Notes: generated from the sequence alone by a model not told the origin. A stretch of 64,000 nucleotides of DNA from Acidimicrobiales bacterium (GCA_035533595.1 DATLTN010000025.1:19421-83420), one strand, 5' to 3'; counted from the stretch's first letter, positions 8,758 to 17,549 are shown. Translations and numbers: made by a program.

Positions 8758-8786
8758 GCGCCGAGTCTCAGGTGAATCAGTACCGG

Positions 8787-8819
8787 ATTCACAGAGCTTC
8801 CTCAACGAGTTCTCAGGCA
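8787..8819 (+). promoter_or_regulatory. Three 11-base direct repeats upstream of the HtrA-like gene
   Basis: Three consecutive 11-base units start at 8787, 8798 and 8809 and share the heptamer pattern xTTCxCA (ATTCACA, TTCCTCA, GTTCTCA). Spacing of 11 bases is typical of direct-repeat sites for OmpR/PhoB-type response regulators. They sit 70-100 bases before the HtrA-like start. A short inverted repeat GTGAATC/GATTCAC (8772-8792) overlaps the first unit. Confidence 0.4.
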
Positions 8820-8888
8820 CAGCCGGTTAACTAGAGGCCAGTTGCGGTGGCAGGGGCCACTGCTGGCGACATCTAGGAGCCAGGAAAG

Positions 8889-10334
8889 ATGGAAGGTTTC
8901 CCCGCTGAGGACCACCCGGCCACCGAGTGGTCGTTCGCTGAGCCCCTCGGCACTCCACTCCCCCGCCCCACGCGGCGGCGGAGAACCCTTTCGGGAATGT
9001 TGGCGGCCAGCCTCCTCGCGACGACCGGCGCCGGTGTCGCGATCGGACACCTCGCGTGGGGCGCCTCCGGCCCGGCGACGACGACCACGAGCGCTGGCGG
9101 CGCACTCACCCCGAAGGTCGGCAACGGCAACGGCAACAACTGCGTCGGGACCAACGTCTCCTACTTCTGCAACTACTTCAACGGGAACGGCAATGGCGCG
9201 GGCTCGGGCAACAGCGGCTCAGGTGGGACGGGGCCGGCGAACGCCTCGTCGATCGCGAGCGGCGTCGACCCCGGCCTCGTCGACATCAACACCACGATCT
9301 CGGGTGGCGCGGCCGCAGGCACCGGCATGGTCCTCACTTCCAACGGCGAGGTGCTGACGAACAACCACGTGATCGCCGAAGCCTCGAAGATGTCGGTCTA
9401 CGACGTCGGCAACGGCAAGACCTACAACGCGCACGTCGTCGGATACGACAAGCGGGATGACGTCGCCGTCATCCAGCTGGAGAACGCCTCGGGCCTCTCC
9501 ACCGTGCAGACCGCGGACTCCTCGGCAGTGAAGCAGGGGGACGAGGTCGTGGCGGTCGGGAACGCCGGCGGACGGGGCGGGACCCCCAGCTACGCCGGCG
9601 GCACCATCACCGCCAAGGACCGGTCGATCACCGCGAGCGACGGCACCTCGATCTCCCAGAGCGAGCAGCTGACCGGGTTGTTCGCGACGAACGCTGGCAT
9701 CGAGCCCGGCGACTCGGGTGGCCCGCTCGTGAACAGCTCGGGCCAGGTGATCGGCATGGACACCGCCGGGTCGACGAACTCGAACTTCGGCGGCTTCGGC
9801 TCGACGATGATCACCCAGGGCTTCGCGATCCCGATCAACACCGCCGTCGCGCTCGCCGACAAGATCGTCGCCGGCAAGCGGACCGCGGCCATCCACATCG
9901 GCAAGACGGCCTTCCTCGGCGTCGAGCTCGGTGGGACGGGCACCCCCAGCGCGGGCAATGGCGGCGGCAGCGCGAACCCCTTCGGCGGCTTCGGCGGCAA
10001 CGGGAGCGGCTCGGTCTGCTTCGACGGCAACTGCATCGAGGTGCCCGGGGTCGGCGGCAGCTCCATCGGGCAGGGCACCACCACCCCGAGCGCCCCGGCG
10101 GTGAGTGGTGTGCAGATCTCCGGCGTCGTCGCCGGGGAGCCGGCCGCGAAGGCGGGCCTCACCGCCGGCGACACGATCACCGCCATCGACGGCTCCAAGA
10201 TCACCTCCGACGCCTCGCTCTCGGCTGCGCTCTTCCCGCTGCGCCCGGGCAGGACCGTCCAGGTGAGCTACGTCGACGCCAGCGGCACCGCGAAGACGGC
10301 CGCCCTCACGCTCGCCGCGGGTCCGCCGCAGTAA
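8889..10334 (+). CDS. HtrA/DegP-like membrane-anchored trypsin-type protease with PDZ domain
   Basis: 481 residues. A cytoplasmic N-terminus (about 32 residues, ending in five Arg/Pro-rich positions) leads to one hydrophobic segment (residues 35-60), then a Thr/Gly/Asn-rich linker with repeated GNGNGN. The S1C protease domain has His160 in TNNHVI, Asp191 in DDVAVIQL and Ser276 in GDSGGPL. A PDZ domain follows around residues 395-475 (VSGVQISGVVAGEPAAKAGL block), separated by another Gly/Ser/Asn-rich insert. This layout matches actinobacterial HtrA/PepD proteins that act outside the membrane in envelope quality control. A possible OmpR-type site lies upstream and a perfect 15-bp hairpin lies downstream, so it is probably a single-gene unit. 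Confidence 0.93.
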   Translation: MEGFPAEDHPATEWSFAEPLGTPLPRPTRRRRTLSGMLAASLLATTGAGVAIGHLAWGASGPATTTTSAGGALTPKVGNGNGNNCVGTNVSYFCNYFNGNGNGAGSGNSGSGGTGPANASSIASGVDPGLVDINTTISGGAAAGTGMVLTSNGEVLTNNHVIAEASKMSVYDVGNGKTYNAHVVGYDKRDDVAVIQLENASGLSTVQTADSSAVKQGDEVVAVGNAGGRGGTPSYAGGTITAKDRSITASDGTSISQSEQLTGLFATNAGIEPGDSGGPLVNSSGQVIGMDTAGSTNSNFGGFGSTMITQGFAIPINTAVALADKIVAGKRTAAIHIGKTAFLGVELGGTGTPSAGNGGGSANPFGGFGGNGSGSVCFDGNCIEVPGVGGSSIGQGTTTPSAPAVSGVQISGVVAGEPAAKAGLTAGDTITAIDGSKITSDASLSAALFPLRPGRTVQVSYVDASGTAKTAALTLAAGPPQ

Positions 10335-10355
10335 CGGCACGCCGACCACGGTCGA

Positions 10356-10389
10356 CGACGAGGGCGCCGAGCGATCGGCGCCCTCGTCG
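10356..10389 (+). terminator. 15-bp perfect hairpin terminator
   Basis: Arms 10356-10370 and 10375-10389 (CGACGAGGGCGCCGA and its complement) enclose a gcga loop, 21 bases after the stop of the HtrA-like gene. No T-tract follows. Confidence 0.8.
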
Positions 10390-10483
10390 CGCTCACCCAT
10401 GGCACAGCCGATGGGTCTCTCGGCAGCGCGACCGTCGTAGGGGCGCCGCCTTGCCGCGGACGCTGCCAGCCGGGCCCCGAGGT

Positions 10484-11174
10484 TCAGAGGCGATGCCCGA
10501 CCGGAGCGGTCGTCGTCGTCGTGGTGGTGCGCGGGAGCGTCGTCGTCGGAGCTTGGGTCGTCGTCGGCGGTGAAGTGCTGCTCACCGGGGGCTGGCTCGT
10601 CGTTGTCGGCCGAGCGTCGCGGTCGCAGCGGGCGCGGCCGCGCTGGTGGTGGTGCTCGTAGGGTCAGCGGGCGCGTGAGACGCGGCTTTACTGTCGAACT
10701 CGCGCCCGGGACTTCACCACTGCCGTCTTCAGCACCGACCAGCGACCGGCCACACCTTCGCCTCCGTCGCTCCCGCCTTCCTGTCGCCCGAGTAGGTGTA
10801 GAGCGGGCTGCCGCGCCAGGTGACCTGCAGGCGGCCGCCGGGATCGCGCACCGTTCCCAGCGTGCCGACCCCACTGCCGCGGCGCGCCGTGGTGCCTCCC
10901 TTGGCAGGAGGAGTGGCGGCCCGGTCGTGGCCAAGGCACCGCGGGCTACCCCTGCCCGGCCGGTCGAGGGCGTACCGATAGAGCGTCCCTCCCGCCGGCG
11001 TGACGAGGATCGTGCCGAGCCGGCTCTTCGCGAGCACGGCCACCACCGCGGCGGACGGGGCGGCCGAGCGGCGGGCCGGTAGTGCGGCCGAGGCCCCGGC
11101 AGCGCCGGCGGCGCTACCGGCGGCAGCCGCGAGCAGCGCTGCGACGGCCCGCGTGCCACCGGTCGAGCTGTCAC
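10484..11174 (-). pseudogene. Decayed lipoprotein gene with PF03640-type repeats, several frameshifts
   Basis: Pieces of one protein lie in different minus-strand frames. A GTG at 11174 with GGGAGGAG upstream is in one frame, while the exported-type Ala-rich helix (AVAALLAAAAGSAAGAAG) is in another. The first repeat (LGTILVTPAGGTLYRYALD) breaks after RCLG; the expected WPPLLL-type piece is read as TGPPLLLP in a second frame, and the first frame resumes at GTLGTVRDPGGRLQVTW. The second repeat (GSPLYTYSGDRKAGATE) continues as EGVAGRWSVLKTAVV only after another shift. A Thr/Pro-rich tail follows in yet another frame to a TGA at 10484. At least four indels are needed. Intact relatives (Lipoprotein_15 repeats) are secreted proteins of unknown role. 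Confidence 0.7.
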
Positions 11175-11308
11175 GTGTCCACTCCTCCCGGGTGCCACCC
11201 GCGCGGCGCTCCACCGTGAGGTACGCGCCATCCCCCCCGCGGGATCACTACGCAAGCGCGGTCCGCGGCCGCGATGATGGAAGTGGAACCGACCACAGGG
11301 GGTGCGCC

Positions 11309-12436
11309 ATCGCCGACCCGGACGTCCGCCGCTTCCTCGACAACCGCCAAGGCGAGATCGACTCCGCCGCCGTCTACCGGGCGATGGCCGGCGCCGAGCC
11401 CAGCCCGCAGCTCGCCTCGGTCTACCGCCGCCTCGCCGACGTCGAGGAGCGTCACCTCGGCTTCTGGGAGGCAGAGCTCCGCGAGCGTGGCGTCGATGTC
11501 GGCACGCGTCGCCCTTCCTGGCGGGCGCGGGTGATGTGCCTCATCGCCCGCCGTTTCGGGGCGCACCTCGTCCTCCCGGTCGTGGCCACGCTGGAGAGCG
11601 CCAACCAGACCGAGTACGACGACCAGGAGGAGACCGAGGGCACCCCTATGCGCTCACAGGAGCGCTCGCACGCGCGGGTCCTCCGCTACGTCGCGGGCGG
11701 CTCGCCGCGAGGCGTCGCCGGGGAGACCCTCGCCCAGCTCGAAGGCCGTCACCGGGCACCGGGCGGGAACGCGCTGCGGGCCGCCGTGCTCGGCGCGAAC
11801 GACGGCCTCACCTCCAATCTTGCCCTCGTGATGGGCGTCGCGGGGGCGGACCTCCGCAGGGCGGCGATCCTCGTCACGGGCCTCACCGGCCTGCTCGCCG
11901 GCTCCTGCTCGATGGCGATCGGCGAGTGGATCTCGGTGCAGAGCGCCCGTGAGCTCTACCGCCGCCAGGTGCGCACCGAGGCCGAGGAGATCCGCAGCGT
12001 CCCCGACGAGGAAGAGGAGGAGCTCGCGCTCATCTACGAGGCGAAGGGGCTCCCCCAGGACGAGGCCGAGCGGGTCGCCGCGCAGCTGATGGCCGACGAG
12101 CGCACGGCCCTCGACGCGCTCGTCCGCGAGGAGCTCGGCTTGGACCCCGACGAGCTCGGCGGCTCGCCGAACTCGGCGGCCGCTTCGTCGTTCGTGCTCT
12201 TCTCGCTCGGGGCGGTGCTGCCGATCCTGCCCTACACCTTCACGAGCGGCGGCACGGGGGTCACCCTCGCGATCGCCCTCGCGGCGCTCGGCCTCTTCGC
12301 GATCGGGGCGCTGATCAGCCTGCTCACCGGGCGGGGAGCGCTCTTCTCCGGCACCCGTCAGCTCGTCTTCGGCCTCGCCGCGGCCGGGGTGACCTACGGC
12401 CTCGGCCATCTCATCGGCCGGGCGATCGGGGCCTGA
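11309..12436 (+). CDS. Ferritin-like/VIT1 fusion (MbfA-like iron or manganese transporter)
   Basis: About 375 residues. Residues 1-130 form a ferritin-like (erythrin) domain with metal-ligand candidates in GEIDSAAVYR, AGAEP and VEERHLGFWE. From about residue 150 a VIT1/CCC1 membrane domain follows, with the signature GANDGLTSNLALVMGVAG and the SMAIGEWISVQS motif, then a charged cytosolic loop (EEEEELALIYEAKGL) and three further helices. In MbfA-type proteins the ferritin-like domain senses or delivers Fe and the membrane domain exports it. No ATG, GTG or TTG lies at the domain start: an AGGGGG sequence sits six bases before ATC at 11309. An in-frame GTG at 11216 is the only canonical alternative found nearby and lacks a ribosome-binding site. 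Confidence 0.85.
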   Translation: MADPDVRRFLDNRQGEIDSAAVYRAMAGAEPSPQLASVYRRLADVEERHLGFWEAELRERGVDVGTRRPSWRARVMCLIARRFGAHLVLPVVATLESANQTEYDDQEETEGTPMRSQERSHARVLRYVAGGSPRGVAGETLAQLEGRHRAPGGNALRAAVLGANDGLTSNLALVMGVAGADLRRAAILVTGLTGLLAGSCSMAIGEWISVQSARELYRRQVRTEAEEIRSVPDEEEEELALIYEAKGLPQDEAERVAAQLMADERTALDALVREELGLDPDELGGSPNSAAASSFVLFSLGAVLPILPYTFTSGGTGVTLAIALAALGLFAIGALISLLTGRGALFSGTRQLVFGLAAAGVTYGLGHLIGRAIGA

Positions 12437-12443
12437 GGGACCG

Positions 12444-12869
12444 TCATCGCGAGACGACGACCTCGGTCCTCCACAGCAGGATGTACTGCGGACAGGCGGT
12501 GCCCGGCGGGCAGTACGGGCGCTCGGTTGCCTGGATCGTCGCTGTCCCGTCTTCCGTCGCCCGGTAGTGAGCGACGTAGCCGCGCCCGAGGCGCGCCGGC
12601 TCACCGACGGCGGCGAGCCCTCTCCCGCCGAGCAGCGGCGGGCCCCAGAGGTTCGTGCCGTTGCCGAGCGTGAGGGTCACCTGCACGCCGCGGCGGACGT
12701 GCTCGACACGACCGCCCGCCGCCCTCGTGAGGCAGACGGTCGTCCCCGCCGGGACGCACGTACCACCGGTGGCCGGCGAGCCGCGCCCGAGAGCGAGGAG
12801 GGAGACGCCGACCAGCAGTGCGACGGCGAGGCCGGCGGCGGCGAGTCCGCGACGTGCGACGGGGCTCAT
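12444..12869 (-). CDS. Exported or membrane-anchored protein, unknown function
   Basis: 141 residues from ATG 12869. An N-terminal hydrophobic segment (AAAGLAVALLVGVSLLALG, residues 8-28) acts as signal peptide or anchor; there is no lipobox. The exterior part has four cysteines (CVPAGTTVC, and CPPGTAC near the end) that could form two disulfides, and a beta-rich centre with TLGNGTNLWGPP. The order of that segment, a YRATEDGTATIQATERP strand pair and a final strand loosely recalls chagasin-type inhibitors (I42), but the match is too weak to assert. It converges on the ferritin/VIT1 gene with only seven bases between stop codons. Confidence 0.7.
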   Translation of the reverse strand: MSPVARRGLAAAGLAVALLVGVSLLALGRGSPATGGTCVPAGTTVCLTRAAGGRVEHVRRGVQVTLTLGNGTNLWGPPLLGGRGLAAVGEPARLGRGYVAHYRATEDGTATIQATERPYCPPGTACPQYILLWRTEVVVSR

Positions 12870-12946
12870 GAGGCCTCTCTACCCGGTCAGGGCGACGTCG
12901 AGCCGCCCGTGCGAGCGGCCGGCGCGCGTGGCGCGACACTGCGGGG

Positions 12947-14260
12947 GTGCCACCTCCCGCGGCGAATCCACCCACAGAGACCGCCACGGCGGCACCGAGC
13001 GCCTTCTCCGTCGGCGACCAGCTCGAGCTCGACACCGGCGCGATCGCGAGCGGCGGGGGCTGTGTCGGGCGCGCCCCCGACGGTCGGGTGGTCTTCGTCC
13101 GCCACGCGCTTCCGGGTGAGCGGGTGCGCGCCGTGGTCACTGCGGTCACCACGAACTTCCTCCGCGCCGACGCTGAGGAGGTGCTCACCGCCTCGGCCGC
13201 GCGCGTCACGCCGCCCTGTCCGCACGCCGGGCCGGGGCGCTGCGGCGGCTGCGACTGGCAGCACATCGACCTCGCTCACCAGCGGGAGCTGAAGAGTCGA
13301 CTGATCGCCGAGCAGCTCCTGCGCGTCGCCCGTGTCGAGCACCCGGTCGTCGTCGAGGCCCTCCCCGGCGGGGCCGACGGTCTCGGCTGGCGGAGCCGGG
13401 TGCGCTTCGCGGTCGATTCCTCGGGCGCCGTGGGCCTCCGCCGGCACCGCTCGCACGACGTGGAGGTGCTCACGCGTTGCCCCGTGGCGACGCCCGAGCT
13501 CGAGGCGCTCGGGATCGAGGCGGCGCGCTGGAGGGGCGCGGCGGAGGTGGAGGGCTTCGCCGCCGGCGACGGCAACGGCGCGACCGTCCTCGTCGTGCCG
13601 GGGCGGGAGGGGGTGCGTGTCGGCGACCTCCCCGCTGACCTCGGAGGGGCCGGTCTCGTCGTCGAGGACCGTGTCCTGCGCGAGCCGCGCGCGGGCCACC
13701 CCGAGGTGCTCGGCCGGCGCTTCCGGGTGAGCGCCGGGGCCTTCTGGCAGGTGCACACCGCCGCCCCTGCCGTGCTCGCGCAGGCCGTGATCGACGCCCT
13801 CGAGCCGCGCCGGGGCGAGTCCGTCGTCGATCTGTACGCCGGTGTCGGCCTCTTCTCCCTGCTCCTCGCGGACGCGGTCGGCCCCGAGGGGCGCGTCGTC
13901 GCGGTCGAGCGCAGCCGTGCCGCCGCAGGCGACGCCCGACGCAACGCGGCGGGGGTCGCGCAGGTCGAGGTCTGGGCGCGTCCGGTCGATGCTGCTCTCG
14001 CCGGCGCGCTCGCGGGGAGCGACCTCGTCGTCCTCGACCCGCCCCGTGAGGGCGCCGGCAAGGCGCTCACTGCGGCTCTCGTCGCGCTCGACCCGCCGCC
14101 GCGGCGGATCGCCTATCTCTCCTGCGACGCTGCCTCCTTCGCCCGCGACCTGCGGGTCGCTCTCGACGCCGGCTGGGCGATGACCTCGCTGCGTGCCTTT
14201 GACGTGTTCCCGATGACCGAGCACGTCGAGTTGCTGGCGGTGCTCGAACCGGCTGTGTGA
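12947..14260 (+). CDS. TrmA/RlmD-family SAM-dependent RNA m5U methyltransferase
   Basis: 437 residues from GTG 12947. A TRAM domain (about residues 20-80) is followed by the cysteine set for a [4Fe-4S] cluster, CPHAGPGRCGGC near residue 88 and CPVATPE near residue 178. The SAM-binding domain has VVDLYAGVGLFSLLLA and DPPREGAGKA, the catalytic cysteine sits in YLSCDAASFARDL, and the C-terminal general base glutamate lies in MTEHVELLAVL. This set defines class I m5U methyltransferases acting on 23S rRNA or tRNA; which uridine is modified cannot be read. Actinobacteria usually carry one such paralogue with a TRAM domain. The gene stands alone between the exported protein and the fumarylacetoacetase-family cluster. 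Confidence 0.93.
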   Translation: MPPPAANPPTETATAAPSAFSVGDQLELDTGAIASGGGCVGRAPDGRVVFVRHALPGERVRAVVTAVTTNFLRADAEEVLTASAARVTPPCPHAGPGRCGGCDWQHIDLAHQRELKSRLIAEQLLRVARVEHPVVVEALPGGADGLGWRSRVRFAVDSSGAVGLRRHRSHDVEVLTRCPVATPELEALGIEAARWRGAAEVEGFAAGDGNGATVLVVPGREGVRVGDLPADLGGAGLVVEDRVLREPRAGHPEVLGRRFRVSAGAFWQVHTAAPAVLAQAVIDALEPRRGESVVDLYAGVGLFSLLLADAVGPEGRVVAVERSRAAAGDARRNAAGVAQVEVWARPVDAALAGALAGSDLVVLDPPREGAGKALTAALVALDPPPRRIAYLSCDAASFARDLRVALDAGWAMTSLRAFDVFPMTEHVELLAVLEPAV

Positions 14261-14341
14261 GGTCGCCGGGCCACCCGTCGGGCAGCGTGGAACAATCACC
14301 GCACCTCGCGCGGCGGCCGCCGCGCCCGTAAGGGGGTCCCC

Positions 14342-15250
14342 ATGAAGCTCGTGCTCTTCGACGACTACCGGCTCGGCATCCTGCGCGAGGACGGCGTCGT
14401 CGACGCCTCCTCGCTCCTCGACGGACCCGCCGACGCGGCGCACGTGGTCGACACCCTGATCGCGAGCTGGTCGTCGCTGCGCCCCCGCCTCGACGAGCTC
14501 GCCGTCTCTGGGACGGCGCGCCCGCTCGACGAAGTGCAGCTCCGGGCGCCGGTCCCAAATCCCGGAAAGATCATGTGCATGGCGACGAACTTCCGTGAGG
14601 GGACCGACAAGCCACCGCTCCCGCTGAACGCCTTCCTCGCTTCGCCCGAGGCGGTGATGGACCCCGGCGGCACCACGGTCCTCACACCGCACGAGTTCAA
14701 GATCTGTCACCACGAGGCAGAGCTCGTCTGCGTGATCTCCAAGGACGGCCACGACATCGCCGAGGCCGACGCGATGGAGTACGTGTTCGGCTACACCGCC
14801 GGCGTCGACATCTCCGAGCGGGCCTCGGACAGTCTCAACTGGGGCTTCCTCGGCAAGTCGGGAGACGGCTTCAAGCCGATCGGCCCGTGCATCGTCACCC
14901 CCGACGAGCTCGGCGACCCGCACGCGCTGCAGGTGCGGCTCTCCGTCGACGGGGTCCTCCGTCAGGACTACAACACGAGCGACATGGGCCACTACATCGC
15001 CGAGTGCATCGCGTGGCTGTCGACGCTCATGACCCTCCGCCGCGGCGACCTGCTCTTCGTCGGCACCAACCACCAGGAGCTCGGTCCGATCCAGGACGGT
15101 GAGACCGTCGAGATGTCGATCGAGCGCATCGGGAGCTTCCAGTTCCACGTCGCCGATCCCCTGAAGCGGAGCTGGCCGAAGGGGATCGACTCGAGCGTCG
15201 GTCAGAGCGTGCGCTCCCGCCTCGAGGCACCGGCGCCGGCTGCGCCCTGA
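14342..15250 (+). CDS. Fumarylacetoacetate hydrolase family protein
   Basis: 302 residues. A short N-terminal domain (residues 1-75) precedes the FAA_hydrolase beta-barrel, which starts at PNPGKIMCMATNFREGTDKP. Candidate metal ligands follow family order: HHEAELVCVISKDG (Glu ligand), then VDISERAS and the GDGFKPIGPCIV block. The end has the GDLLFVGTNHQELGPI segment where relatives carry a product-binding loop. Enzymes of this family cleave C-C bonds of acylpyruvates or hydrate and decarboxylate keto acids in aromatic degradation. The following plus-strand genes, a double cupin (95 bases downstream) and an enoyl-CoA hydratase, support a role in ring-cleavage product metabolism; the substrate is not known. 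Confidence 0.9.
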   Translation: MKLVLFDDYRLGILREDGVVDASSLLDGPADAAHVVDTLIASWSSLRPRLDELAVSGTARPLDEVQLRAPVPNPGKIMCMATNFREGTDKPPLPLNAFLASPEAVMDPGGTTVLTPHEFKICHHEAELVCVISKDGHDIAEADAMEYVFGYTAGVDISERASDSLNWGFLGKSGDGFKPIGPCIVTPDELGDPHALQVRLSVDGVLRQDYNTSDMGHYIAECIAWLSTLMTLRRGDLLFVGTNHQELGPIQDGETVEMSIERIGSFQFHVADPLKRSWPKGIDSSVGQSVRSRLEAPAPAAP

Positions 15251-15345
15251 GCGGCCGCTGCGGGACCTCGACGGCGCGTCGGCGAGGTGATAAGTAGAGG
15301 GTCGAAGTAATCACGCGCCAGCGTGGACCGACGAGGGGGTACGAG

Positions 15346-16536
15346 GTGACGACCGAGCTCTTCCAGGAGCCGACGAGCGAGGAGCAGCGGGCCGGGCTAC
15401 AGGAGGGCAAGGCCCAGTCGACGCGGTGGGAGAAGTTCATCGCCGCCGAGGGCGTCCCCAATTACTCGGCGATCGGCTTCCACGACGTGCGCGAGCTCGA
15501 CCTCGGCCCCTGGCCGCGCCTCGGCGGCAACGGCGCCTACCTCTCGCTGTCGGGGCTCGACGGGATGAAGTCGATGTTCGTCCTCGAGATCCCGGGCGGC
15601 GGCGTCCTCAACCCCGAGCGCCACGTCTACCACGCCTTCTACCTCGTCCTCGAGGGGCGGGGCACGACCGAGACCTGGATCCGCGAGGACCACAAGCAGG
15701 TCGTCGAATGGCAGCCGGGATCGCTCTTCTACCTGCCCCCGAACGTCATGCACCGCCTGGTGAACGCGACCAACGAGAGGGTGCTGATCATCGCCTCGAC
15801 GAACGCGCCGCCGATCATGAACATGTTCCAGAACGACGACTTCATCTTCAACAACGACTTCATCTTCCCCGAGCACTACCGAGAGGACGCCGACTTCTAC
15901 AAGTACGACGAGCAGATCTACGCGATCCCGACCACCAAGCGCGCGCAGGCGCGCACGAACTTCTACCCCGACATCATCAACTCCGAGCTGCCCCTCGACA
16001 ACCAGCGCACCCCCGGCTACCGGCGCGTGCAACCGGCCTGGCAGGGCTTCCAGGACGAGGCGATCGGCACGTTCATCGCGCAGTACCCACCCGGGCGCTA
16101 CGCGCGGGCCCACTACCACAACGCCCAGGCGGTGCTCGTCTGCCTGCGGGGCGCGGGCTACACCTTCAACTGGCCGAAGGACTGCGGCCAGACCCCGTGG
16201 AAAGACGGTCACGGGGACAAGGTGAACCGCCTTGACTACATCCCTGGCGGCCTCGTCTCGGCAGCGCCGGGCGGCGGTGACTGGTTCCACCAGCACTTCG
16301 CTGTCTCGGCCGACCCCTTCCGGGTCTTCAACATGTGGGGCGGCCCGCTGCCGAAGAACTACCGCGGCTACGACAGCGAAACGGGCGTCGCCGGGAACAG
16401 CAACATCTCGCTCGGCGGCCACAGCATCGGCTTCGCCACCGAGGATCCCTACGTGCGCGAGACCTTCGAGGAGGGACTCGCGAAGGTCGGCCTCTCCTCC
16501 TCGATGCCCGAGGAGCTGTACACCAAGGACGTCTGA
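15346..16536 (+). CDS. Double-cupin protein, possible ring-cleavage dioxygenase
   Basis: 396 residues from GTG 15346. Two cupin folds are visible: the first around residues 80-150 (HVYHAFYLVLEGRG, then WQPGSLFYLPPNVMHRL), the second around 240-330 (RYARAHYHNAQAVLVCLRGAGYTF, then GGGDWFHQHFAVS). Each has His/Glu positions that could hold Fe(II) or another metal, with HYH and HQH pairs strongest in the second barrel. Bicupins of this length include gentisate and 1-hydroxy-2-naphthoate dioxygenases, but the characteristic sequence of those enzymes is not obvious. The place between a fumarylacetoacetase-family gene and an enoyl-CoA hydratase favours a catabolic oxygenase. Cytoplasmic; no signal peptide. 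Confidence 0.75.
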   Translation: MTTELFQEPTSEEQRAGLQEGKAQSTRWEKFIAAEGVPNYSAIGFHDVRELDLGPWPRLGGNGAYLSLSGLDGMKSMFVLEIPGGGVLNPERHVYHAFYLVLEGRGTTETWIREDHKQVVEWQPGSLFYLPPNVMHRLVNATNERVLIIASTNAPPIMNMFQNDDFIFNNDFIFPEHYREDADFYKYDEQIYAIPTTKRAQARTNFYPDIINSELPLDNQRTPGYRRVQPAWQGFQDEAIGTFIAQYPPGRYARAHYHNAQAVLVCLRGAGYTFNWPKDCGQTPWKDGHGDKVNRLDYIPGGLVSAAPGGGDWFHQHFAVSADPFRVFNMWGGPLPKNYRGYDSETGVAGNSNISLGGHSIGFATEDPYVRETFEEGLAKVGLSSSMPEELYTKDV

Positions 16537-16569
16537 GCCGGGACGGCCCCCGCGAGGGGGACCGGTAGC

Positions 16570-17532
16570 GTGAGCGGTGTGACGACCAGCCTCAGCAAGC
16601 GGATCGAGCCCCTCCGCCAGCGCCTCTCAGCGCTCGCGGCACGCCCGGGTGCGGCGCGTGTCCCGCACACCGCCGGGCCGACCGAGGTCGAAGCGCGCCA
16701 CCCGGCACCCGACGTCCTCGAGCTGCGCCTCGTGAACGGCGCGCGGCGCAACGTCCTCGGCCGGCACACGATCGATCGCCTCGAGCAGCTCGTCGAGTAC
16801 GCGCCCGCGGCGACGGCGGTCGTGCTCTTGAGCGCCGACGGCCCGGACTTCTGCGCGGGTTACGACCTCCGCGAGGCGGCAGCCGGCGAGGCGGCGGCGC
16901 TCATCGCCCACGAGGCGAACTTCGCGCCGCTCCGCCGCAGCCCCCGCCCGGTGGTCGCCGCGCTCTCCGGGAACGTGATCGGAGGCGGTCTCGAGCTCGC
17001 CCTCGCGGCCGACGTGCGCATCGCGGCCCGCGACACCCGCTTCGCGGTGCCGGCCTGCGCCCTCGGCCTCGTCTACTCCGAGGCGGGGACCCGTCTCCTC
17101 GTCGAGGAGCTCGGCGAGAGCACGGCGCGGGCGATGCTCCTCGGCGGCCGCGCCCTCACCGCCGCCGAGGCGTTCGCGATGGGGCTCGTCAGCGAGGTCG
17201 TGGAGCCCGCTGAGCTGCAGGCCCGCGCGGAGGAGGTGGCCGCGCAGATCGCCGCCTGGTCACCGGTCGCGACGGCCGGCAACCGACAGGTCCTCGACAC
17301 CGTCACCGGCCGCGTCACCGCCGACGTGGCGGCGCTGCGCGCCGCGGCCTTCGCGCCCGCTGGCGCGCTCTCGCGGTCGATCGCCGCCTTCGTGGCCCGC
17401 CGCCAGCAGCCCGCCCCGCTCTCGCGCGTGGAGGCCGCCCGTCGCCGCAGCGGCGAGCTCGTGCGTGCCGGGCGGCTGCGCGGCCAGGCACTCGGCAAGA
17501 GCCTCGGTCGCCGACTCCTGCCGACCCTCTGA
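16570..17532 (+). CDS. Enoyl-CoA hydratase/isomerase family protein
   Basis: 320 residues, GTG start at 16570 or 16579. A 40-residue Arg/Ala-rich N-terminal extension comes before the crotonase core. The core shows VVLLSADGPDFCAGYDLRE (oxyanion loop), ALSGNVIGGGLELALAADVRIA (second oxyanion strand and helix) and VPACALGLVYSEAGTRLL, where the canonical catalytic Glu positions lie. The E in the GLVYSEAG turn may be the acid/base residue. The family hydrates or isomerises acyl-CoA esters. It closes the three-gene plus-strand group that starts with the fumarylacetoacetase-family gene. The C-terminus (last 70 residues) is unusually Arg/Ala-rich and may contact another subunit or be disordered. Confidence 0.88.
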   Translation: MSGVTTSLSKRIEPLRQRLSALAARPGAARVPHTAGPTEVEARHPAPDVLELRLVNGARRNVLGRHTIDRLEQLVEYAPAATAVVLLSADGPDFCAGYDLREAAAGEAAALIAHEANFAPLRRSPRPVVAALSGNVIGGGLELALAADVRIAARDTRFAVPACALGLVYSEAGTRLLVEELGESTARAMLLGGRALTAAEAFAMGLVSEVVEPAELQARAEEVAAQIAAWSPVATAGNRQVLDTVTGRVTADVAALRAAAFAPAGALSRSIAAFVARRQQPAPLSRVEAARRRSGELVRAGRLRGQALGKSLGRRLLPTL

Positions 17533-17549
17533 GCGCCTTCGGAGGAGAG

